51,601 nucleotides of DNA, from positions 1 through 51,601 of the forward strand of contig NZ_JSZE01000019.1 of the NCBI RefSeq assembly GCF_000802365.1, read 5' to 3'. How positions within the stretch are numbered: the stretch's first letter is position 1; every line of letters begins with the position of its first letter. Under the pieces are notes generated by a model. The model searched no databases, was not told where the DNA came from, and saw only the letters and a program-made list of their open reading frames with translations. The DNA comes from Xanthomonas cannabis pv. cannabis. Its GTDB lineage: Bacteria; Pseudomonadota; Gammaproteobacteria; Xanthomonadales; Xanthomonadaceae. Shown in pieces: positions 25,337 to 36,083 of the stretch. The position numbers and the translations under genes are program-made.

Positions 25337-27625
25337 ATGACTGAAACAATGCATATTGGCGCGCGCGTGGCCGCTCTGCCTGAGAAATATCAGCCCATTT
25401 TCGGACACCCCGAGCTTTCGGAGGGAAGTTCGCGCGGCTGCGAAGACAGGTTCGTGCTGATTCGCGAATGTGCGCAACGTCTCCAGGGAGAGCTTGGTCG
25501 CCCGCTGCGGGTGCTGGATCTGGGCTGCGCCCAGGGATTTTTTTCCCTCAGCCTTGCGGCGGACGGACATCAGGTCCACGGTGTGGATTTTCTGGATCTC
25601 AATGTCGATGTGTGCCAGGCGTTGGCCCAGGAGCACCCGATGTTCGCTGCGTCTTTCGAGCACGGCACCGTGGAAGACGTGATCGCGCGGCTTGATCCAG
25701 ATCAGTACGACTTTGTCCTGGGGCTGAGTGTCTTCCATCATCTGGTGCATTCCCAGGGAATTGCGCGAGTGACCGGATTATGCCGCAAGCTCTCCGAAGT
25801 CACGGACGCTGGAATCTTCGAGCTGGCATTGCGGGAGGAGCCGCTGTACTGGGGGCCCTCTCTGCCGCACGACCCGGCGGAGTTGTTGACCGATTATGCT
25901 TTCACCAGATTGTTGTCGAGGCAGGCGACCCATCTGTCTTCGATTTCCAGGCCGCTGTACTTCGCCAGCAGCAAGTTCTGGTACGTGGGTGAGGCTGTCG
26001 GCAGGTTCAGTTCCTGGTCGGGCGAGGCGCATGCCTATGGACGAGGAACGCATCAGTACAGCAGGCGCTATTATTTCGGCGACAATGTGTTCGTCAAGAA
26101 GATGACGATGGGCATCGGTGGTCGCGCGGAAATCAATTGGCAGGAGTTCAATAACGAGGTCGAGTTTCTCAGAAATCCTCCTGCATCGTATCCCGTACCA
26201 AAGCTGATTGCTGCCTTGGACGATGCATCGGATTTGTTCCTCGTCAGGGAGATGGACGACGGACGCCTGCTTTCGGAGTTGATCGACGACGGCTCGCCCT
26301 ATGATCCGGATAAAGTAGTTTCTGAATTGCTTGAGCAATTGGTAATGCTCGAACGTGTAGGTCTCTATCACAATGACGTGCGTTGCTGGAATGTTCTGAT
26401 TACGCAGGACGGCAAGGCCGTTCTGATCGACTATGGCGCCATTTCTGCCGAAGCCACCGACTGCTCCTGGCTGGGCGATCTGTTGTTGTCTTTCCTAATC
26501 ACAGTCAAGGAAATCCTGCAGCGTCGCATTGTTCCGGCCAATCCCGGTCGGGAGCCGGCGCTGGACTTCATGACGCTTCCGCCGCGTTATCGCAATGCAT
26601 TCATCCAGGCATTCGGAAGTGATCAAGCGCGCTGGACGTTTGCAGAGCTCCAGGAGTGTCTAGCGCGTTCCGAATCCGTCGCGCTACATGCGCCAGAGTG
26701 GACTTCGCTTTACAGCCACATGCAACAGGCGCTGCTGAGCTACAACACACGCCTTGGGGCGCTCTATACGCAGAACGAGCATGACCGTGTTGAGCTTGCG
26801 GCACGCGCATCCTTGATTGAGCGCCTGCAAGTAGGTGCTCAGCAGGCCCAGGACAAGCTTGCAACCCTTCAGCTGGAAGCAGAGACGGCCGATAACCGCT
26901 ACCGCGATCTGGAAAAGGTGAGTAGCGAACTGCAGGAGTGGGCAAAAGATCTGGAAAAGCGCACTGCCGAAGCCGAGGACAGGGAGAAACAGCTTAACAA
27001 GGGCATGGCGGATCGGGAGGCCGAGAACGCAAGGCTAGTCTCGCAGATTTCGGTGCTCGAGTCCGAGCTGGAAGAGCGTCAACGGGTTCGTGAACTGTCG
27101 GAATTGCTTGCTGCTGACCTAAGTCGTGTGGTCGAGGAGCGCGATGGCATGCAGGTCAGCATGTCGGAGATGGAGCGCGTCAAGACGCAGCAGCAGTCAA
27201 CCATCGACGAACTGCAGGCAAGAGTTGTTTCCCTGGTTCAGCGTGTCAATAGCTCGGAGACCACCAGTGCTACCGACGCACGCAGGGTCAAGGAGCTGCA
27301 ACTGGATCTGTCCCATCGTTTGCGGGCGCTTGAGGAGGCGCGTAGCCGTATTCGTGAACTTGAGATGGCAGTGGATATCCTAGAGGGCCAGATCGGAGAG
27401 CTCCATACGAGCCGTTCATGGCGTGTGACAGCACCTCTGAGATGGGTCACCATGAGGGTGACCAAGCGTGGCGGACCTCTTGCGGCTCAGACATCGCCGC
27501 GGCTGGTGCGTACAGAGCCCGTCCTCGCTGAGGACGAGGTGGCAACACCCGCCGATGTGGCAATCGATAAGCAACTTGCAGCGCTGGACCAGCTGGGTAG
27601 CCGTATCAGGAAATCGAAGAAGTAA
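25337..27625 (+). CDS. WbdD-like O-antigen chain terminator: methyltransferase + kinase + coiled coil
   Basis: The 762-residue protein has three parts in the order of E. coli WbdD. Residues ~1-210 are a SAM methyltransferase (LDLGCAQGFFSLSLA at ~57-71, then GLSVFHHLVH). Residues ~230-450 are a protein-kinase-like domain with HNDVRCWN (His345, Asp347) and IDYGAI (Asp365). Residues ~460-690 are a long coiled coil, ending in LHTSRSWRVTAPLRW, which matches the conserved SRSWR end region of WbdD. In O8/O9a the kinase and methyltransferase cap the glycan and the coiled coil acts as a length ruler and scaffold. It lies 39 bases after wzt. Predicted role: phosphomethyl or methyl capping of a D-rhamnan chain. 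Confidence 0.88.
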   Translation: MTETMHIGARVAALPEKYQPIFGHPELSEGSSRGCEDRFVLIRECAQRLQGELGRPLRVLDLGCAQGFFSLSLAADGHQVHGVDFLDLNVDVCQALAQEHPMFAASFEHGTVEDVIARLDPDQYDFVLGLSVFHHLVHSQGIARVTGLCRKLSEVTDAGIFELALREEPLYWGPSLPHDPAELLTDYAFTRLLSRQATHLSSISRPLYFASSKFWYVGEAVGRFSSWSGEAHAYGRGTHQYSRRYYFGDNVFVKKMTMGIGGRAEINWQEFNNEVEFLRNPPASYPVPKLIAALDDASDLFLVREMDDGRLLSELIDDGSPYDPDKVVSELLEQLVMLERVGLYHNDVRCWNVLITQDGKAVLIDYGAISAEATDCSWLGDLLLSFLITVKEILQRRIVPANPGREPALDFMTLPPRYRNAFIQAFGSDQARWTFAELQECLARSESVALHAPEWTSLYSHMQQALLSYNTRLGALYTQNEHDRVELAARASLIERLQVGAQQAQDKLATLQLEAETADNRYRDLEKVSSELQEWAKDLEKRTAEAEDREKQLNKGMADREAENARLVSQISVLESELEERQRVRELSELLAADLSRVVEERDGMQVSMSEMERVKTQQQSTIDELQARVVSLVQRVNSSETTSATDARRVKELQLDLSHRLRALEEARSRIRELEMAVDILEGQIGELHTSRSWRVTAPLRWVTMRVTKRGGPLAAQTSPRLVRTEPVLAEDEVATPADVAIDKQLAALDQLGSRIRKSKK

Positions 27626-27674
27626 GGACAAGGATTGCCATGTGCAGGCAAGGACATCACGAAGGGGAATGTAG

Positions 27675-28736
27675 GTGAAGAGAGTTATTGTGCTTGGCGC
27701 GCAAGTGCCGTTTGTCAGAGGCGGTGCGGAGCTGCTCAATGAGGAGCTGGTCAAGCAGATCAATCTGTGGGGCAAGCAACGCCAGGTCGTCGCAGAGCTG
27801 GTGCAGTTGCCATACAAGTGGTATCCAGAAACGGAAATTCTGTCTTCCATGCTGGCATGGAGGTTGTTGAATTTGAACGAGAGCAATGGTCAGAAGATCG
27901 ACCTGTGCATCTGCACCAAGTATCCGACGTATGCGGCTTCGCATGCCAATAAGGCCCTTTGGCTCGTGCATCAGCACCGAGTGCTTTATGACCTGGAACG
28001 CACGCGTTTCGATCAGCCCCACCTGACCGCGAAGGATTCGGCGGTGCGTGATGCCCTGCGGGCCTCCGATCGCGAGCTGCTGGCGGAAATCGAGCCGCGC
28101 TACACCATTTCTCAGACGGTCACCGACCGTCTACTGCAGCACAGCGGCCTGGGTTCTGAGGTTCTCTATCCGCCGTCGAAGCTGGCGCCATTCATCACCT
28201 CGGGAGACTATGGCGATTACGTGCTGTGTATCGGTCGTCTTGAGTCGATGAAGCGTCCCGATCTGCTGATCCGGGCTGCAAAGCATGTTCCCCATGCGAA
28301 GGTGGTCATCGCCGGAACCGGTGCCAGCGAATATGCCCACTCTCTGGCACCGCTGATCCGCGAGCTGGGCCTGACGGATCGCGTCGAGCTTGCAGGTTTC
28401 GTGGAAGACGAGAAGCTGCTTGAGCTGATTGCCAACTGCCGTGCGGTCTTCTATTCGCCGGTGGATGAGGATTACGGATTTGCGACGTTGGAAAGCTTCG
28501 CCGCCTACAAGCCGGTCATTACGGTTAAGGATAGCGGCGAGGTGGGCAGGATCGTCGAGTCCACCGGTAGCGGTTGGGTCACTAGCCCTACGCCAGAGGC
28601 GATCGCTGAAAGCCTGCTTGATTGTTACGCAAAAGCACCAGCGCAACTTCGTGCATTGGCCGAGGCTGGACAGCACATGAGTACCTCCATTACCTGGGAT
28701 CGCGTGATAAGCAATCTGGTGGAGAGCCGGCTTTGA
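27675..28736 (+). CDS. Family 4 glycosyltransferase
   Basis: This 353-residue GT-B enzyme has an N-terminal VPFVRGGAELLNEEL loop, YVLCIGRLESMKRPDLLI at the start of the donor domain, and an EX7E motif in DEDYGFATLESF. The GTG start at 27675 has AAGGGG about 8 bases upstream. It is predicted to be cytoplasmic and to add a sugar to the lipid-linked O-antigen chain. The stop overlaps the next gene's TTG start by four bases, so the two glycosyltransferases are coupled. Confidence 0.88.
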   Translation: MKRVIVLGAQVPFVRGGAELLNEELVKQINLWGKQRQVVAELVQLPYKWYPETEILSSMLAWRLLNLNESNGQKIDLCICTKYPTYAASHANKALWLVHQHRVLYDLERTRFDQPHLTAKDSAVRDALRASDRELLAEIEPRYTISQTVTDRLLQHSGLGSEVLYPPSKLAPFITSGDYGDYVLCIGRLESMKRPDLLIRAAKHVPHAKVVIAGTGASEYAHSLAPLIRELGLTDRVELAGFVEDEKLLELIANCRAVFYSPVDEDYGFATLESFAAYKPVITVKDSGEVGRIVESTGSGWVTSPTPEAIAESLLDCYAKAPAQLRALAEAGQHMSTSITWDRVISNLVESRL

Positions 28737-30505
28737 GTACGCCGTTTCGCATCGCAATGGTTGGGCCGCATCCTCCGGAGCGCTCAGGCATTGCCGAGTA
28801 CACGGCAGGCCTGTCGAATTTGCTGCGCGACCAGGGCATGCAAGTCGATGCATTTACCCTGGAAGATCTTACTCGCCTCGGGGTGAGCGTCGCCGTCGGC
28901 AGATTGCTCGACGCAGATGCGATCGTTTACCAGATGGGCAACCACCCGGCGTTTCACGGCTGGATGCTGCCCTTGATGGCAGCAGCGCCGGGGATCGTGC
29001 ATTTGCATGACCTGGTATTGCATCACATGGCTGCCGGAGTGCTTAACGACGAAGGCCGGCTACTCAACGGCGACTATCTGGGTCTGCTGGAAAAGTGGTG
29101 TTCGGTCACTGATGTCCGGACCGCGAGTCTGGCGCTTCGTAGTGGATCGCCTGTCTGGAATCGGGAGGACGTGGTGCGTTTCCCGCTGCACCAAGTGGCG
29201 ACCAAGCTGGCCACCGAGGTGGTGGTGCATTCACAGTATGCGGCCGATCGCGTCAATAGAGATTTTCCCTGGCTCCCCGTCACGGTAGTGCCACAACTGT
29301 ACCCGGTCGTTGCTCCGCACCGCGTCCGCGACGGCCTTCGTACTATCGCACTATTGGGTGGTGGACAGGCCAATCGCCGCTTCGACTGGGTCGTGCAGGC
29401 ATTGGCGATGATCGACGCCGATCTGGATGAACCCATCACGCTGGAGATTGCTGGCCAGGTGGAGGAGGCCGTACTCTTACAGTTGGAAGCTCTTGCCGAC
29501 CTGCGCAACGTGCGGTTGGTCAACCACGGTCATGTCGATGATGATCAGTTCTGGAAGGTATTCGAGCGCGCGGATCTGATGATCGCGTTGCGCCAACCGA
29601 CGATGGGCGAGGCTTCGGCAGTCGTGTGCAAGGCAATGCAAGCTGGCCTTCCGAGCGTCGTATCCGATCACGGGTGGTACGCAGAACTGCCCGCTTCGGT
29701 CAGGAAACTCGCGCCGGACACGGAGTGCCCGCAGGCCCTTGCCGCATTGCTGCGCCAACTGGCACTTGACCCGGCAGCTTACGCCGCATGGGCTGAAGAG
29801 TGCTCCGATGCAGCAAGGCGGCCGGCGCTGGATCCGTATGTCGCTACCGAGCAGTATGCACGCCTGCTCAGACGGCATCGTGTCGTCTCCGATTTGAGGG
29901 ACCAGGTTGCCGATGCAGTCGTGAGCCTGAAGGTCGAAATCGACTCGCCGCTTGCCGAAGAGTTGCATCGAATCGACGTGCTGAGCAGCCTGCGTGGGGA
30001 CCGCTGGGTGAACCCAGCCCTGGCAGCATTGAATGATCAGGAACTCGATTCGCATGCGCGTGTAGTGGGAGCAACAGTGGGACCCTACCCCTACAGTGAG
30101 CCGCTGCCGGAAGAGGCCTTTCAGGGCCACGCTGCCGTTCCCGAGCAGGAGATGCTGGTTGCCCAACCATCCAGCACGGTCTCTTTGCGTGTCGAATTGA
30201 CCAACGACAGCGCATACTCCTGGTTCAGTCCGCTCGGTCACGCACTGCGCCCGTTCGGCATTTACCTCGGACACTTCTGGATTCATGCAGAAACACCGAC
30301 GGCAGTAGCCGAACAGCCCCGTCATTTTATTCACGATGCAGTCGCGCCGATGTCTTCTGCAGTCCACGATCTCACCGTCCGCGCTCCGGCAGTTCCAGGT
30401 GACTATTACCTGGAGATTGATCTAGTCCAGGAGTCGGTCTGCTGGTTCAAAAGCCGTGGCTTCTCACCGGCCCGACTTCTCATTCGAGTAGAAGCCGCTC
30501 AATAA
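28733..30505 (+). CDS. Glycosyltransferase with extra C-terminal beta-sandwich-like module
   Basis: The 590-residue protein starts at a TTG (28733) overlapping the previous stop (TTGA), with GGAG 8 bases upstream; MVGPHPPERSGIAEYTAGL is the family start. Residues ~1-400 are a GT-B glycosyltransferase (GEASAVVCKAMQAGLPSVVS in the donor domain). Residues ~480-590 are a separate module: VELTNDSAYSWF, later VRAPAVPGDYYLEIDLVQESVCWF. That module type occurs at the ends of other polysaccharide-locus glycosyltransferases, and its LVQESVxWF core also appears in the next gene. It may bind the growing chain. Predicted substrate: the D-rhamnan backbone. Confidence 0.85.
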   Translation: MSTPFRIAMVGPHPPERSGIAEYTAGLSNLLRDQGMQVDAFTLEDLTRLGVSVAVGRLLDADAIVYQMGNHPAFHGWMLPLMAAAPGIVHLHDLVLHHMAAGVLNDEGRLLNGDYLGLLEKWCSVTDVRTASLALRSGSPVWNREDVVRFPLHQVATKLATEVVVHSQYAADRVNRDFPWLPVTVVPQLYPVVAPHRVRDGLRTIALLGGGQANRRFDWVVQALAMIDADLDEPITLEIAGQVEEAVLLQLEALADLRNVRLVNHGHVDDDQFWKVFERADLMIALRQPTMGEASAVVCKAMQAGLPSVVSDHGWYAELPASVRKLAPDTECPQALAALLRQLALDPAAYAAWAEECSDAARRPALDPYVATEQYARLLRRHRVVSDLRDQVADAVVSLKVEIDSPLAEELHRIDVLSSLRGDRWVNPALAALNDQELDSHARVVGATVGPYPYSEPLPEEAFQGHAAVPEQEMLVAQPSSTVSLRVELTNDSAYSWFSPLGHALRPFGIYLGHFWIHAETPTAVAEQPRHFIHDAVAPMSSAVHDLTVRAPAVPGDYYLEIDLVQESVCWFKSRGFSPARLLIRVEAAQ

Positions 30506-30540
30506 TGAGCGGCGCACTCATCCACCACAGGTCCTTATCC

Positions 30541-31140
30541 ATGAAAAATAGTATGAAATCTCCTGCTTCCTTCGGTTCCATTGCCGTACTGGCAACGGTA
30601 ATCGCGTTCACTGGCTGCTCAAAGGCCCCGGAGGCAGAACAGCCAGTGAAGGCCGAGCCGCAGCAGGCTGCCCAGACCACCGAGGCTGGCGGCATGTCGA
30701 CTCCGCTGACGCAGGAGCAGGTTGGCGCACGCTACGCTATTGCCTCGGAGCCGGTGCTGGTCAATAACGGCGAACTGGTACGGATTGCGGTGTCAGTCAC
30801 CAATTCGGGCAAGGTCGCGATCAACTCCAAGGGCACACTGCCGGTCAATCTCGCCATCTCCCTGGTGGATGATTCCGGCAATTTCTCAAATCGGGACTTC
30901 CTGCGCGCTCCGCTTCCTGCTGAGGGGATTCCGGCGGGTGGTTCCGCTGAAGTGATCGCAGATGTGCCCAGCCAGGCCGTGATTGGGAAAACGCTGCGAC
31001 TCGGCCTCGTCCAGGAATCGGTGGCGTGGTTTAGCGACTTCAAGGTGGATTCGCTCGATTATGGTCCCCTCACTTCGTGCCAGGACCAGGGCAAGGAAAC
31101 GGTTTGCGGTGCAGGCGGAAAGCCTTTGGCCACGCGCTGA
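30541..31140 (+). CDS. Lipoprotein sharing a module with the upstream glycosyltransferase
   Basis: The 199-residue protein begins MKNSMKSPASFGSIAVL and has a lipobox VIAFTGC-SK, so it should be a lipoprotein anchored facing the periplasm; residues after the Cys are an Ala/Glu/Pro/Gln linker. Residues ~80-175 carry VSVTNSGKVAI and LGLVQESVAWFSDF (QESVAWF at 158-164), matching the tail module of the glycosyltransferase just upstream. Two cysteines near the end (SCQDQGKETVC) could form a disulfide. An in-frame ATG at 30505 would add 12 residues before the signal peptide and is less likely. I know of no such component in the classic O8/O9a system; its role is unknown. Confidence 0.8.
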   Translation: MKNSMKSPASFGSIAVLATVIAFTGCSKAPEAEQPVKAEPQQAAQTTEAGGMSTPLTQEQVGARYAIASEPVLVNNGELVRIAVSVTNSGKVAINSKGTLPVNLAISLVDDSGNFSNRDFLRAPLPAEGIPAGGSAEVIADVPSQAVIGKTLRLGLVQESVAWFSDFKVDSLDYGPLTSCQDQGKETVCGAGGKPLATR

Positions 31141-31199
31141 GACTCGACGATCACAGGAAGGAGCCGCGTTCAGTCTCGGCTCGATTCCGGAACTTATAA

Positions 31200-33174
<1,975 letters not shown>

Positions 33175-33284
33175 ATCAGTGGACGGCGGCAGATCGTGGA
33201 GCCGAACACGCGCAGGGCACGAGCGCTACCCTGGCATCACGACGATTGCAGATGTGCCGCTCAGATTACTGCCGCATGGAAGGG

Positions 33285-33314
33285 AGGCGCCGACTGCGTT
33301 GCAGTCGAGCGCCT
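33285..33314. terminator. Hairpin between the two converging O-antigen blocks
   Basis: AGGCGCCGACTGC (33285-33297), loop GTT, then GCAGTCG-A-GCGCCT (33301-33314): a 13-pair stem with one bulged A. No T-run follows on either strand, so it may terminate weakly or act as a barrier between convergent transcripts. The rest of the 146-base gap shows nothing. Confidence 0.5.
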
Positions 33315-33320
33315 CAGCAT

Positions 33321-35573
33321 TCATCTCGAGCACGCGGAAGTGCATAGCTCGAAGCTGGTAAGGCCGAAGGCAAGAGGGCGCTGATCGTCTGAGATGCCGA
33401 CCTGCGAGGGCGACACGGGCACCTCGTAGCTCAGAACCACGTGCACTACTTCGCCAGGCTGATGGGGCGCTACGGGTATCCTAAGCTCCAAGGGTGATGG
33501 CTCCCCGACAGTCACGCGCTTATCCAGCGATTGGATGCCGTTGACCTTGGCACGTATACGCAGGGTTCGCTGTGAACCAGCAAGGAAGGGGTTGCCACGG
33601 AGAATCAATATCACATTACCGGCGGTTGCAGTGGTCACCCGGTAGCGCAGTGAAGATGTCATACCTACTGACCAGACGCCCCATGCCTCATCTGTTGACC
33701 AACCTTCCGCCAAGAAAGTCCGAAGTGAAGGCAATGCAATCGCGGTGTCTGCTGTAGGTTCTCCGACCAGACTTTGCCTGGCAGCTTCCGCACTTGCGGG
33801 TTTTGTACCGCCAGGCAGGCGAAAGACGACGACGGCACCATCTTCGCGAACCATCGTCGGCGGCGTACCGAGCGCTTGTTCCCACTCGGCGACGACACCG
33901 GCACCTTGGTCGACATACCCTCTTTTATCGATATAGACGGCGTCGAACCCGTAGCGACGAAGGGCATCGAGTTGCGTACTGGCAGGCCGTGTTTCGAGAT
34001 TCCGGTAAAACAGGTCGCCTTCGCGCCCCTTCATGCCGCCATAGCTCCATTTGAGCTGCCGAGAATGCACAAATCCAACAACATGGTCATACGCATTCAA
34101 CCCGTTCTTCGGTGGCACTTCCGGGAAAGCCATGTACGGCAGCTGGTAGATCGCAGCACCGGCGGGCAGGGACGCTTCGATGCTGCCGATGAAGCGCTTG
34201 TCTCGCTCATACGCACCGCGTGCTCCAGCCTGGCACTCGCCACACACCGCTGGAGTCTGGTCCCATACGCCAAAGATCAACATGACAACGGCGGCGACCG
34301 AGGCAATGGTCACGCCGTGCCGGCGTCCCAGCTTGTCGGAAAGTGTCTGTATCGCAATTGCCACCGCCGCAAGGGTACTGAACGTCAGGAAGATGCTGGC
34401 CCGATTCCAGCCGCGGATGGACGGTGAAACGACGTGTGCGAAGAGTGATCCAAGACCACCGATGGTCATGAAGGCGAACAGCACGCCGGAAAGGATTGCA
34501 AGCAGCGCGATGCGCTCTTCAGCATGGCGCTCGGCCAGCCGTGCAAACATCACCAACGCAAGAATGGCCAGGCCGAGAGAACCTATCAGGCCGAGGGAAG
34601 CAGTCCTGTTTTCATTGACCAAGGGTGTGCTGGCCATGTACTGGGCGGTCACATTGGACAATTTTGCAGACCGATGTTCCGGCTGTGGCAGGATCAACTG
34701 CATGAATTTCACGCCATACAACTCCGACTCTGCGGGTGCACGTGCGGCAACTTCCGGGTTGCGACCGTTGATCCGTTCGTTGATCACGTTTGGTGCAATG
34801 TTCGCCAGCGTTCCAAGGGCAAGGAAAAAGATCGCAGGTGCGGCGATACGTGCGATCGACGTCCAATTCCTCTGGTAAAGCGCGATCAGGCAGCTGGTTC
34901 CGATCAGGATCAGGCCAAAAACCGTGTAGTAAACGCCGAAACAGCTCAAAACAAGATAAAGCGCGGCAAGGGCGATCTTGCGCGCAGGCCGCGCACGCAG
35001 GAAATCCAGCGAAGCATCCGAGCGCGCGATACGCACGGCGATCATGAAATAGATCGGGATGCTGAAGTAGCAGGTGTAAAAAATGTGCCGAAGTCGGAGG
35101 AAATGAAAAGGCGCCAGCGTAAATAGTATGGCGGTAGCGAAGGATAATGATCGGCCGACTTGCAGCCAGCGCATCACCCAGTACGCAGTCAGAAAATTCG
35201 CAGCGAAGCCTGCAAGGAAAAACAGGTTATGCGCCACGGCATTGCTGCTGGTCAGCATGCCGGCAAGCTTCAGGAAGAGAAAACTGCCGGCATCGGCCCC
35301 GGGATAGTCAAGAAAGGATGCGCCGAAAGGAAAGCCGCTCCGATCATTCTCGAAGATCCATCCTTCCATGGCGCGTTGCGTCAGCCAGAGGCTGCTCAGG
35401 GAGTCGTCGCTGTATGAAAAAGGGTAGGCAAGAATCGAAGACAGCCCGGCACGCCAGCCGACGACCAGGACGCTGCCGGCGATGACTGACAGCACGGCGC
35501 CGAATAGTAAGGCAAGCCAATCCGTCTTCAGGAGGAGGCCGGGCCGCGTCATTTGAGAAAGTGGGGTGCTCAT
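33321..35573 (-). CDS. Large GT-C-like membrane protein, predicted periplasmic glycosyltransferase
   Basis: The 750-residue protein has about eleven transmembrane helices in its first ~450 residues and a ~300-residue soluble end. The first loop carries acidic residues (PFSYSDDSLSS), where GT-C enzymes keep their catalytic Asp/Glu, and a second conserved-looking loop FGASFLDYPGADAG. The layout matches the third, strain-specific component of Gtr-type systems. With GtrA and the GtrB-like GT2 in the same operon it would transfer a lipid-carried sugar to exported O-antigen in the periplasm. It is the last gene of the minus-strand block. I cannot assign the sugar from this sequence alone. Confidence 0.75.
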   Translation of the reverse strand: MSTPLSQMTRPGLLLKTDWLALLFGAVLSVIAGSVLVVGWRAGLSSILAYPFSYSDDSLSSLWLTQRAMEGWIFENDRSGFPFGASFLDYPGADAGSFLFLKLAGMLTSSNAVAHNLFFLAGFAANFLTAYWVMRWLQVGRSLSFATAILFTLAPFHFLRLRHIFYTCYFSIPIYFMIAVRIARSDASLDFLRARPARKIALAALYLVLSCFGVYYTVFGLILIGTSCLIALYQRNWTSIARIAAPAIFFLALGTLANIAPNVINERINGRNPEVAARAPAESELYGVKFMQLILPQPEHRSAKLSNVTAQYMASTPLVNENRTASLGLIGSLGLAILALVMFARLAERHAEERIALLAILSGVLFAFMTIGGLGSLFAHVVSPSIRGWNRASIFLTFSTLAAVAIAIQTLSDKLGRRHGVTIASVAAVVMLIFGVWDQTPAVCGECQAGARGAYERDKRFIGSIEASLPAGAAIYQLPYMAFPEVPPKNGLNAYDHVVGFVHSRQLKWSYGGMKGREGDLFYRNLETRPASTQLDALRRYGFDAVYIDKRGYVDQGAGVVAEWEQALGTPPTMVREDGAVVVFRLPGGTKPASAEAARQSLVGEPTADTAIALPSLRTFLAEGWSTDEAWGVWSVGMTSSLRYRVTTATAGNVILILRGNPFLAGSQRTLRIRAKVNGIQSLDKRVTVGEPSPLELRIPVAPHQPGEVVHVVLSYEVPVSPSQVGISDDQRPLAFGLTSFELCTSACSR

Positions 35574-35642
35574 GTAATCAACAAGTAGGAATGGGGTGCT
35601 GCTCGGTCATGCGGTGGATCGCTTTTGGCCGGATGACTCGGC

Positions 35643-36083
35643 TCAATTGCGTCCCGCACGTTGTTTGTCGCCCTGTAGCAGCAGTTTGCTCAGAACGAAT
35701 GACACGGGCAGGGTCACTGCGATGGAAATCAGCGGTCCGATTGCTGCAGGCACCCCGAGATGCCCGACGGTGAGCTTCAATGCCAACGCCCCGAGTGCAT
35801 AAGTCACGGCATAGATAAGCGGGAACGCCGCAAATTTCAGCCAGCTATGTGCAGCGCGGAAGACATACCGTGTATTTATGAGGTAGCTGAGCAGGATGCC
35901 GGCACAAAAACTCGCCAGATACGCCCATTGGTAATGAATGAAGCGCAACAATACCCAGTACAGCACGAGGGTGACGCCCGTATTGAGCGCTCCGCCTACC
36001 AGAAAACGAAGCGCAACAACGATCCACGACCGGTCCCGTCCCCGTTGGACGGAGCCGGCGGCCTTCAGCTCATCCGGCCGCAT
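35643..36083 (-). CDS. GtrA-family membrane protein (lipid-linked sugar flippase)
   Basis: This 146-residue protein has four predicted transmembrane helices and family motifs [18 protein letters not shown] and [16 protein letters not shown]. GtrA proteins are thought to flip undecaprenyl-phosphate-sugar across the inner membrane. The ATG at 36083 is chosen ([10 protein letters not shown]); it overlaps the upstream WxcM-like gene by 14 bases. An earlier in-frame start at 36149 would lie deep inside that gene. It sits 69 bases upstream of the GT-C-like gene. Confidence 0.87.
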   Translation of the reverse strand: MRPDELKAAGSVQRGRDRSWIVVALRFLVGGALNTGVTLVLYWVLLRFIHYQWAYLASFCAGILLSYLINTRYVFRAAHSWLKFAAFPLIYAVTYALGALALKLTVGHLGVPAAIGPLISIAVTLPVSFVLSKLLLQGDKQRAGRN

